Shown here piece by piece: positions 1-6,222 of a stretch of 8,424 bases of DNA. The notes beneath the pieces are model-generated. The model was not told the DNA's origin and searched no databases. It worked only from the letters and a program-made list of their open reading frames with translations. The translations under genes were made by a program, and so were the position numbers. How positions within the stretch are numbered: the stretch's first letter is position 1; every line of letters starts with the position of its first letter. Source of the stretch: CAWJFP01 sp963842155 (GTDB lineage Bacteria > Pseudomonadota > Alphaproteobacteria > JACZXZ01); contig CAWJFP010000026.1 in the NCBI GenBank assembly GCA_963842155.1, positions 1-8,424 on the forward strand. Reading direction: 5' to 3'.

Positions 1-1
1 C

Positions 2-298
2 CCGGCCGGCCATTACGATTTCGTGCGCGATGTCGTGGTCTTTATTGGCGAGGCGGGAGGCGAGCAGATACGGTGTGCCATCAGCCGGGAAGCCCTCGAC
101 GACCATTTCGGCGCGAACGGTCTCGACAGCAAAGGGCGCTTGGAGCAATTTCGCAAGAATCGCGAGACGATCGCCGAGCTCGCCCGGCGAAAATATTTCG
201 AATGGCCGGTCGATGAGCCAGGAAGCATCCTGATAAAATCGGCCGATGTTCTGAAACTATCCGAAGCACCGAAGTCCCACGCGCGTACGCCGTCCTGA
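2..298 (+). CDS. DUF1488 (YrdB-like) family protein, 5' end outside window
   Basis: Small protein of unknown function. The frame is open from base 2 and ends at TGA 296-298. The stretch around 'EQIRCAISREALDDHFG' resembles E. coli YrdB ('QLTCAISGESL'), the DUF1488 family; downstream come a charged helix with 'NRETIAELARRKY' and then 'GSILIKSADV'. A GTG at 23 could serve as start, but it would cut off the 'HYDF' just before it, which matches the beginning of the domain. No start codon lies between 2 and 22, so the true start is probably just left of the window. The last ~14 residues (KLSEAPKSHARTPS) look like an unstructured tail. Base composition is visibly less GC-rich than the genes that follow. 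In many relatives proB precedes proA; here this unrelated gene does. Family assignment is by pattern recognition; function is unknown. Confidence 0.7.
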   Translation, partial: PAGHYDFVRDVVVFIGEAGGEQIRCAISREALDDHFGANGLDSKGRLEQFRKNRETIAELARRKYFEWPVDEPGSILIKSADVLKLSEAPKSHARTPS

Positions 299-363
299 CG
301 TTACCCGGCATATGCTGGAATTCCCCGCCGTTCTCCGCTAGGTTTGCCGCGCTTTCAAGCCGC

Positions 364-370
364 GAGGAGA
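364..370 (+). promoter_or_regulatory. Shine-Dalgarno site of proA
   Basis: GAGGAGA lies seven bases before the GTG at 378 and decides that start. The rest of the 79-base gap (299-377) shows no convincing -35/-10 pair and no terminator hairpin. Confidence 0.7.
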
Positions 371-377
371 GCCGCCC

Positions 378-1661
378 GTGAGCGCCGTTGAGCCCGCATT
401 GCGCGAGGACATCCACGCCGTCATGCGGACGCTTGGGCAGGCGGCGCGCGCGGCGGCGGGCAAGCTCGCGCTTGCTTCCTCCGCCGCCAAGGAGAAGGCG
501 CTCCGTGTTGCGGCGAGCGCGGTACGGGCGAGGGCACCCGAGATATTGGAGGCGAATGCGCGCGACCTCGCCGAGGCGCGCGGCCGCCGCTTGACCGCCG
601 CCTTTCTCGACCGCCTTGCCCTCGATTCCGGCAGGGTCGAGGCAATCGCCCAGGGCCTCGAGACGGTGGCGGCGCTGCCGGATCCCGTGGGCCGGGTCAT
701 GGCGGCGTGGGAGCGGCCCAACGGCCTTCAGATCGAGCGGGTTCGCACGCCCTTGGGCGTGATCGGCGTGATCTACGAGGCGCGGCCCAATGTCACGGCC
801 GACGCCGGCGGGCTCTGCCTCAAGGCGGGCAACGCCGTGATCCTGCGCGGCGGCTCGGAGAGCTTCCATTCCTCGCATGCGCTCGTCGCCTGCCTCCATG
901 AGGGGCTCGCCGCCGCCGGCCTGCCCGAGGCGGCCGTCCAGCTCGTGCCGACCCGCGACCGCGCGGCGGTGGGCGAGCTCCTCGCCATGACGGAGTTCGT
1001 CGACGTGATCGTGCCGCGCGGCGGCAAGTCGCTCATCGAGCGGGTGCAGCGCGAGAGCCGCATCCCCGTCTTCGCCCATCTCGAGGGCAACTGCCATGTC
1101 TATGTCGACGGCGCGGCCGAGCCCGACATGGCGCTCAGGATCGTGCTCAACGCCAAGATGCGGCGGGTGGGGGTTTGCGGCGCGGCCGAGTGCCTGCTGA
1201 TCGACCGCGCCATCGCCAAGCGCGTTCTTCCCGCCATCGCCGCGACCCTGGCCGCCGCCGGCTGCGAGCTGCGCGGCGACGAGGCGGCGCGGGGAATTTA
1301 CCCCGCGATGAAGCCGGCGAGCGAGGCCGATTGGTCGACCGAGTATCTCGACGCCATCCTTTCGATCAAGCTGGTGGACGGGATCGCGGGCGCCATCGCC
1401 CATATCAACCATTACGGCTCGCATCATACCGACGCCATCGTGACCGGCGACAAGGCGGCGGCCGAGCGCTTCCTCGCCGAGGTGGACAGCGCGATCGTGC
1501 TGGTCAACGCCTCGACCCAGTTCGCCGACGGCGGCGAGTTCGGCATGGGGGCCGAAATCGGCATCGCCACGGGGCGGCTCCATGCCCGCGGGCCCGTCGG
1601 CGCCGAGCAGCTCACCAGCTTCAAATATGTCCTGCGCGGATCGGGCCAGATCAGGCCTTGA
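378..1661 (+). CDS. proA: gamma-glutamyl phosphate reductase (glutamate-5-semialdehyde dehydrogenase)
   Basis: Second step of proline synthesis: NADPH-dependent reduction of gamma-glutamyl phosphate to glutamate 5-semialdehyde, in the cytoplasm. The protein has 427 residues, close to the usual ~417. The signature block 'GVIGVIYEARPNVTADAGG' through 'LRGGSES' spans about residues 127-161, and the catalytic cysteine motif 'KMRRVGVCGAAE' places the nucleophile at C267. The C-terminal 'EFGMGAEIGIATGRLHARGP' and 'LTSFKYVLRGSGQIRP' are typical of the family and show the gene is full length. The start is GTG 378, chosen because of the GAGGAGA seven bases upstream and a natural N-terminus. The stop TGA 1659-1661 lies in the first unit of a 17-base triplet repeat. 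Its usual partner proB is not in the visible upstream sequence. nadD follows closely, so co-transcription is likely. Confidence 0.97.
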   Translation: MSAVEPALREDIHAVMRTLGQAARAAAGKLALASSAAKEKALRVAASAVRARAPEILEANARDLAEARGRRLTAAFLDRLALDSGRVEAIAQGLETVAALPDPVGRVMAAWERPNGLQIERVRTPLGVIGVIYEARPNVTADAGGLCLKAGNAVILRGGSESFHSSHALVACLHEGLAAAGLPEAAVQLVPTRDRAAVGELLAMTEFVDVIVPRGGKSLIERVQRESRIPVFAHLEGNCHVYVDGAAEPDMALRIVLNAKMRRVGVCGAAECLLIDRAIAKRVLPAIAATLAAAGCELRGDEAARGIYPAMKPASEADWSTEYLDAILSIKLVDGIAGAIAHINHYGSHHTDAIVTGDKAAAERFLAEVDSAIVLVNASTQFADGGEFGMGAEIGIATGRLHARGPVGAEQLTSFKYVLRGSGQIRP

Positions 1662-1704
1662 GACTTGTCCGGCCTTGAGACAGCTCCAGCCTTGAAACAC
1701 GCGA
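1654..1704 (+). repeat. 17-base unit, three imperfect tandem copies, at the proA/nadD junction
   Basis: Three consecutive 17-base units: ggccttgagacttgtcc (1654-1670), ggccttgagacagctcc (1671-1687) and agccttgaaacacgcga (1688-1704). The first two share their first 11 bases, with scattered matches after; the third is more diverged and keeps a 'gccttga' core. The proA stop codon lies in the first copy and each later copy carries the same TTGA in the same register, so the repeat looks like a small duplication of the gene end. The last base is the A of the ATG proposed for nadD. Confidence 0.65.
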
Positions 1705-2390
1705 TGGAGGAGGCGGCAGCGGAGGGCGTGCAGGGCGGGCGCCGCCGCATCGGCATTCTCGGCGGCTCCTTCAATCCCGCCCATCTCGGCCATCGCCATG
1801 TCAGCCTGCTGGCCCTCGAGCGCCTCGGGCTGCACGAGGTCTGGTGGCTGGTCTCGCCCCAGAACCCCCTCAAGCCCGTGGCCGGGATGGCGCCCTTCGG
1901 CGAGCGCTTCGAGAGCGCCCGCCGCGCCGCACGCCATCCGCGGATCAAGGCGAGCGACCTCGAGCACAAGCTCGGCACCCGCTATACGGCCGACACGCTC
2001 CGCGCGCTGAAACGCCATTTTCCCCGCCAGCGCTTTGTCTGGCTCATGGGGGCGGACAATTTGCAGCAAATCGTCGATTGGCAGAATTGGCCGCGAATAT
2101 TCACGGAACTGTCCATTGCGGTTTTCGACCGCCCTTCCTATTCTTGCAAGGCATTGGCTGGAAAGGCCGCAATCCGGTTTCGACGCTGCCGGCTGCGGTC
2201 GCGCGACGCGAGGCTGCTGGCCGATCGCAAGCCGCCGGCTTGGGTGTTCCTGCATACGCCTTTGCACCCGGCCTCGGCCACGGCGATTCGGCTGGGCGGT
2301 CCCGCCGCGCCCCGAAAGCGTGGGAAAGGAGAGTCGCACCATAGCAAGACGCAGCAAAAAGCCGCTCAACGCCGCGGACGACCTGGTTAG
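1704..2390 (+). CDS. nadD: nicotinate-nucleotide adenylyltransferase
   Basis: Transfers AMP from ATP to nicotinate mononucleotide to give deamido-NAD, a core step of NAD synthesis in the cytoplasm. From ATG 1704 it has 228 residues. The nucleotidyltransferase motif 'GILGGSFNPAHLGH' is at residues 17-30 with the HxGH residues H27 and H30. 'RYTADTLRALK', 'WLMGADNLQQIVDWQNW' and the C-terminal 'HPASATAIR' (the family's SxTxxR block) follow in the expected order. The start is uncertain: TTG 1665 and GTG 1728 are in frame. GTG 1728 has purine-rich sequence (ggaggagg, ggaggg) before it and would begin MQGGRRRIGILGG. After SATAIR there is an unusual basic tail of about 30 residues (rich in R, K, Q) running to TAG 2388-2390, across the translation start region of rsfS. 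nadD-rsfS adjacency is very common in bacteria. Confidence 0.93.
   Translation: MEEAAAEGVQGGRRRIGILGGSFNPAHLGHRHVSLLALERLGLHEVWWLVSPQNPLKPVAGMAPFGERFESARRAARHPRIKASDLEHKLGTRYTADTLRALKRHFPRQRFVWLMGADNLQQIVDWQNWPRIFTELSIAVFDRPSYSCKALAGKAAIRFRRCRLRSRDARLLADRKPPAWVFLHTPLHPASATAIRLGGPAAPRKRGKGESHHSKTQQKAAQRRGRPG
2326..2331 (+). promoter_or_regulatory. Strong Shine-Dalgarno site facing an ATA codon (rsfS)
   Basis: AAGGAG is a perfect core match to the anti-SD of 16S rRNA and stands nine bases before ATA 2341, in the rsfS frame. No ATG, GTG or TTG is at this distance. The other candidate starts (GTG 2320, upstream of the site; ATG 2392, about 60 bases downstream) do not use it. The site lies inside the end of nadD. 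Confidence 0.5.
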
Positions 2391-2724
2391 GATGATCGAG
2401 ACCTCGCTCGAGGACGACCAGGCGATCGAGCCGACGGTGATCAGCCTCGCTCGCAAATCGAGCATCGCCGATTACATGATCATCGCCTCCGGCAGGTCGC
2501 AACGGCATGTGGGCGCAATGGCCGAGCATCTCGTGGAGAAGCTCAAGGCCAGGGGTCAAAGGACGATCCCCATCGAGGGCATGAGCCAGGGCGACTGGGT
2601 GCTGGTCGATGCTGGCGACGTGATCGTCCATCTCTTCCGTCCCGAGATCAGGGCGCTCTACAATCTGGAAAAATTATGGTCCAGGCCGGTCGGCGCCGCG
2701 GAGCCGGCCGAGCTGATTGCCTGA
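2341..2724 (+). CDS. rsfS: ribosome silencing factor RsfS (start uncertain, possibly ATA)
   Basis: RsfS binds ribosomal protein uL14 on the 50S subunit and blocks joining with 30S when nutrients are short. The diagnostic blocks are 'SSIADYMIIASGRSQRHV' (residues 40-57 from 2341) and 'DWVLVDAGDVIVHLF' with 'YNLEKLW' behind it. The stop is TGA 2722-2724. The start is the problem. The first helix of the family domain ('AADDLVRMIETSLEDDQ') begins upstream of the only in-frame ATG (2392), which would give 110 residues and clip it. GTG 2320 gives 134 residues but has no binding site. The good AAGGAG site points to ATA 2341, giving 127 residues with a basic N-terminus (ARRSKKPLN). I use 2341 as the best-supported boundary; an ATG changed to ATA by mutation or sequencing error is possible. 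It overlaps the end of nadD by 50 bases from this start. Confidence 0.9.
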   Translation: MARRSKKPLNAADDLVRMIETSLEDDQAIEPTVISLARKSSIADYMIIASGRSQRHVGAMAEHLVEKLKARGQRTIPIEGMSQGDWVLVDAGDVIVHLFRPEIRALYNLEKLWSRPVGAAEPAELIA

Positions 2725-2752
2725 GCCGAGCCGTCCTCGCAGCCGCGCGGGA

Positions 2753-3211
2753 ATGCGCATCCACCTCATCGCCGTCGGCCGCCTCAAGGCCGGGCCCGAG
2801 CTCGCGCTCTACCGCCATTACGCCGCTCGGCTCAAATGGCCGCTCGCCCTCAAGGAGATCGACATCAAAGAGCGCCTGCCCGCCGCCGAGCGCAAGTCGC
2901 GCGAGGGCGCGGCGCTGCTTGCGGCCCTGCCGGCGGGAGCGCGGGTGATCGCCCTCGACGAGCGCGGCGAGCTGGTCACGAGCGAGGGGCTCGCCCGGCG
3001 CATCGGCGCCTGGCGCGACGCGGGCATCGCCGATCTCGCCTTTCTCCTGGGCGGCGCCGACGGGCTCGACGAGGTAGCCCGCGCCGGTGCTGATCTCGCG
3101 ATCGCCTTCGGCCGCGTCACCTGGCCGCATCTGCTCGCGCGCGGGATGCTGCTCGAGCAGCTCTACCGTGCCCAGCAGATCCTCGCCGGCCATCCCTACC
3201 ATCGCGGGTGA
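2753..3211 (+). CDS. rlmH: 23S rRNA (pseudouridine-1915-N3)-methyltransferase
   Basis: SPOUT-fold enzyme that methylates N3 of pseudouridine 1915 in helix 69 of 23S rRNA, on assembled ribosomes, using S-adenosylmethionine. It has 152 residues against 155 for E. coli RlmH. Motifs appear in order: 'LDERG' (68-72), 'FLLGGADG' (97-104, part of the SAM-binding knot) and the C-terminal 'LLEQLYRA' leading to 'GHPYHRG' (146-152). ATG 2753 gives the family's usual beginning (MRIHLIAVGR); an in-frame TTG at 2717 would start inside rsfS and is not favoured. No strong Shine-Dalgarno site is visible. It follows rsfS by 28 bases, an arrangement widely conserved in Proteobacteria that groups two ribosome-acting proteins. 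Confidence 0.96.
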   Translation: MRIHLIAVGRLKAGPELALYRHYAARLKWPLALKEIDIKERLPAAERKSREGAALLAALPAGARVIALDERGELVTSEGLARRIGAWRDAGIADLAFLLGGADGLDEVARAGADLAIAFGRVTWPHLLARGMLLEQLYRAQQILAGHPYHRG

Positions 3212-3240
3212 AAGTTCGTTGTCGTCGAACGGCTTACCGC

Positions 3241-3270
3241 TTGGCCTCGCGGGCCGAATCGCCCTATATA
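3241..3270 (+). promoter_or_regulatory. Candidate sigma70-type promoter of gpmI, possibly giving a leaderless mRNA
   Basis: TTGGCC (3241-3246) and TATATA (3265-3270) are separated by 18 bases and each match the sigma70 consensus at four of six positions. Transcription would begin about seven bases after the -10 box, at or next to ATG 3278. No Shine-Dalgarno sequence precedes that ATG, which fits a leaderless start. This is inferred from sequence alone. The 66-base gap (3212-3277) holds no terminator for rlmH. Confidence 0.35.
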
Positions 3271-3277
3271 GAGCGTC

Positions 3278-4874
3278 ATGATGGCAGACCGCCGCCCGCG
3301 CCCCGTCGTGCTCTGCATCCTGGACGGCTGGGGCTACAGGAAGGAGTGCGAGGACAACGCGCTCTGCCAGGCCCGCACGCCCGTCTGGGATCGGCTGATG
3401 GCGAGCTGCCCGCATGCGCTCCTCGACGCCTCGGCCCATGCCGTCGGGCTGCCGCAGGGCCAGATGGGCAATTCCGAGGTCGGACATATGAATCTCGGCG
3501 CCGGCAGGGTCGTGCTCCAGGATCTGCCGCGCATCGACAAGGCGATCGAGGACGGCTCGCTCGCGCGCAACCCGCGCTTGCGCGACTTCATCGCCAAGCT
3601 CAAGGCGAGTGGCGGCCGCGCCCATCTCCTGGGCCTGCTCTCGCCGGGCGGGGTGCATTCGCATCAGGATCAGATCGCGGCACTCGCCAATATTCTCGCC
3701 GCGGCCGGCATTGCGGTCGTGGTGCACGCTTTGCTCGACGGGCGCGACACGCCGCCGCGCAGCGCGCTTGGCTATCTCGACCGCTTCCTCGCCGCCCTCG
3801 GCGACCGCAAGCGCGTCACCATCGGCACCGTCGGCGGACGCTATTACGGCATGGACCGCGACAAGCGCTGGGAGCGCGTCGCGCTCGCCTATGACGCGAT
3901 GGTGAGCGGGCAAGGCCTCGCGGCCAAGGATGCGCGCGCCGCGATCGAGGCGGCCTACGCACGCGGCGAGGGCGACGAGTTCGTCAAGCCGGCCGCGATC
4001 GCCGCCTATCGAGGCATGGCGGACGGCGACGGGCTGGTGGCGGCGAATTTCCGCGCCGACCGCATGCGGCAGATTCTCGCGGCGCTGGTCGACCCCGCCT
4101 TCGAGGGCTTCGCGCGCACCCGCCGCGTCGCCTTCGCCGCCGCGCTCGGCATGGTCGAATATTCGGCGGCGCTGGCGAAGCTCGTCCCGGCCCTGTTCCC
4201 GCCCGAGGAGCTCTCCGGCACGCTCGGCGAGGTGGCGGCCAAGGCCGGCCTCCATCAGCTTCGCATCGCCGAGACCGAGAAATACGCCCATGTCACCTAT
4301 TTCTTCAACGGCGGCGAGGAGAAGCCCTTCCCGGGCGAAGAGCGCATTCTCGTGCCCTCGCCCAAGGTCGCGACCTACGATCTCAAGCCGGAAATGTCGG
4401 CGCCGGAGATGACCGACAAGCTCGTCGCCGCGATCGAGGGCGGCAAGTTCGATCTCATCGTCGTCAATTATGCCAACGGCGATATGGTGGGCCATAGCGG
4501 CATCCTCGCCGCGGCGGCGAAGGCGGCGGAGGCGGTCGATCATTGCCTCGGCAGGCTTGAGAAGGCCGTCGAGGCGGCGGGCGGGCTGCTCGTCATCACC
4601 GCCGATCACGGCAATCTCGAAGAGATGCGGGACGCTGTCACCGGCCAGCCTCATACGGCGCATACCATGAACCCCGTGCCGGTCATCCTCGTGAACGGTC
4701 CCCCCGGCGTGACCGGCCTCGAGGACGGCAGGCTCTGCCGACGTGGCGCCGACGATCTTGGCACTCATGGGCCTGGAGCAGCCCGCGGCGATGACCGGCC
4801 ATGCGCTGCTTCGTTGGCGCGAGCAGGCCGGGGGCCGGCATCCCGCCGCGGTCGACGCCCGTGCGCTGCGCTAG
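3278..4874 (+). CDS. gpmI: 2,3-bisphosphoglycerate-independent phosphoglycerate mutase, frameshifted near 3' end
   Basis: Interconverts 3- and 2-phosphoglycerate in glycolysis and gluconeogenesis, using two Mn ions. All catalytic residues are in the first frame: D16 in 'ILDGWG', the phosphorylated S66 in 'GNSEVGH', 'DGRDTPP', 'NFRADRMRQI', D402/H406 in 'NGDMVGHSG', D443/H444 in 'TADHGN', and H462 in 'HTAHTMNPVP'. The spacing agrees with the Bacillus enzyme (D16-S66 is 50 residues). The frame then breaks: after 'LEDGRL' (CTC 4733-4735) one extra base (T 4736, or one base of CTCT 4733-4736) moves the expected C-terminus 'ADVAPTILALMGLEQPA' into the next frame, ending at TAG 4872-4874. Skipping one base gives 531 residues. 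Uncorrected, the reading continues out of frame through the next gene to a stop at 5242, giving a nonsense C-terminus. Sequencing error or a very recent mutation is most likely, since the rest is undecayed. The metal site survives; the last ~46 residues are lost. Confidence 0.93.
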
Positions 4875-6222
4875 GGCGGCGCTCGTCCTCGGATTGCTCG
4901 CAGCAGCTCCGGCGGCGGAAACGGCCCTCGCGGCCGATGTCGGGCGCAAGCTGCAAACCTTGCAGGACAACGTCGAGGCCGAGCGCGCGCGGGCGATCGA
5001 GCTGCAGCACAAGTCCGAAGCGATCCTGCGCGAGATCGACGGCCTGCGTCCGCAGACAGTCGCCGCGGCGGCGGCCGAGCAGGAATCGGAGACCGCGCTC
5101 TCGAGCCTCGAGGGCCAGCTCGAGGCGCTGCGCGTGGCCGAGGAGAGCGATCTCCGCGCGCTCGGCGAGCGGCGCGCCGAGCTCGCGCTGCGCCTGGCGG
5201 GGATCGAGCGCATCGCGCTCTTCCCGCCCGAAGCGCTGCTGACCCTGCCGGAAAGCCCGGTCGACATGCTGCGCAGCGCGCTCCTGCTGCGCGCGGCGAT
5301 GCCGGCCATCGAAGCCCATGCCGCGCAGATCAAGTCCGAGCTCGACCGCCTCGCCGGGCTGCGCGCGGCGATCGCGGCGCAGCGCGCGGCCGTCATCGCC
5401 GGTAAGGCCAAGCTCGACGACCGCCGCGCCGAGCTCGCCTCGCTCGTCGCGCGCGAGCAAACGCTTTATCAGCAGACCGAGGCGGAGCGCATGGATGCCG
5501 AGAGCCGCATTGCCGCGCTCTCCAGCCAGGCCAAGGACCTGCGCGACTTGCTCGACAAGATCGAGGCCGCCGACCGCGCGCGGGCGGAGCTGGCACGGAG
5601 ACGAGCTCTTGCATTGTCGACGACCGAGCCCGCGGCCCCGGCTTCCTCCCCGGCACCTGCCGCTCCCTCCGCCGGCGGAGCGGACTCCCGTTTGGCACCC
5701 GGTACGCCAGGGGCGGCCGACGCACAGACGGCGCCAGCAGAAGCAGCCCCGGCCGGCACGCCCGAGAGGCTCGCGGCGCTGTCGCCGCGTGGCGCGGCGA
5801 CGATGCGCTCCTTCGGCTCGGCGCGGGGCCGGCTCAACCTCCCTGCGCGGGGCGCGGTGGTGAAGAGCTTCGGCGAGACCGAGCAATATGGCGCCACCGC
5901 CAAGGGGATCACGATTCGCACCAGGCCGGCGGCGGAGGTGGTCGCGCTCTATGACGGGAAGGTTGTTTTTGCGGGCGAATTTCGCGGTTACGGGCAAATC
6001 TTGATCATTGAGCACAGCGAAGGCTATCATAGCCTATTATCCGGGCTATCGCGGATCGACGCCGCGGCCGGCCAGTGGGTACTGGCCGGCGAGCCGGTCG
6101 GGGTGATGGGGCAGTCCGAGGACGGCAACGGCCCCGAGCTGTATGTCGAATTGCGTCGTAATGGCCGGCCTATCGACCCGTTGCCGTGGCTGGCGTCTCA
6201 AACTGGTAAGGTAAGCGGATGA
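4861..6222 (+). CDS. EnvC/LdpF-like murein hydrolase activator, degenerate M23 (LytM) domain
   Basis: Periplasmic protein of the EnvC type, likely to activate an N-acetylmuramyl-L-alanine amidase during daughter-cell separation. From GTG 4861 it has 453 residues: a Sec signal peptide (about 1-25, hydrophobic core 'AALVLGLLAAAPAA'), long Ala/Glu/Arg coiled-coil stretches (about 28-115 and 150-248), an Ala/Pro linker (about 253-300) and a C-terminal LytM domain (about 320-450). The domain keeps the fold motifs (VVALYDGKVVFAGEFRGYG) but lacks zinc ligands: the HxxxD site reads K348-G-I-T-I, and the HLHFE site reads E426-L-Y-V-E430. EnvC is likewise degenerate and acts as a regulator, not a hydrolase. 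GTG 4861 is chosen because it places the signal peptide at the N-terminus. ATG 4801 is in frame but lies inside gpmI and adds 20 residues ahead of it. It overlaps the corrected gpmI end by 14 bases and ctpA by ATGA. Confidence 0.88.
   Translation: MRCARAALVLGLLAAAPAAETALAADVGRKLQTLQDNVEAERARAIELQHKSEAILREIDGLRPQTVAAAAAEQESETALSSLEGQLEALRVAEESDLRALGERRAELALRLAGIERIALFPPEALLTLPESPVDMLRSALLLRAAMPAIEAHAAQIKSELDRLAGLRAAIAAQRAAVIAGKAKLDDRRAELASLVAREQTLYQQTEAERMDAESRIAALSSQAKDLRDLLDKIEAADRARAELARRRALALSTTEPAAPASSPAPAAPSAGGADSRLAPGTPGAADAQTAPAEAAPAGTPERLAALSPRGAATMRSFGSARGRLNLPARGAVVKSFGETEQYGATAKGITIRTRPAAEVVALYDGKVVFAGEFRGYGQILIIEHSEGYHSLLSGLSRIDAAAGQWVLAGEPVGVMGQSEDGNGPELYVELRRNGRPIDPLPWLASQTGKVSG

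Noticed and set aside
299..377. Promoter in the gap before proA
   Set aside because: TATGCT (311-316) could be a -10 box, but the nearest -35-like CTGACG is only 10 bases away, so the pair is not credible.
81..2465. Long open frame on the minus strand (794 codons) opposite proA, nadD and rsfS
   Set aside because: It lies opposite three recognised genes, its translation resembles no family and is a low-complexity R/A/G/L mix. Long antisense frames are expected from the codon bias of GC-rich genes.
4730..4740. Programmed +1 frameshift in gpmI, as in the RF2 gene
   Set aside because: The site is CTC TGC C, not CTT TGA C; there is no stop codon in the A site and slipping from CTC to TCT would pair badly.
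2648..4768. Long minus-strand open frame (706 codons) opposite rlmH and gpmI
   Set aside because: Same reason: antisense shadow of genes with confirmed catalytic motifs on the + strand.
4737..5242. A gpmI fusion protein with a long R/S-rich C-terminal domain
   Set aside because: The extra ~170 residues are the wrong frame of the EnvC-like gene after the one-base insertion, with no domain features.
4765..6030. Minus-strand open frame opposite the EnvC-like gene
   Set aside because: Shadow of a + strand gene with signal peptide, coiled coil and LytM domain; no recognisable domain in the translation.
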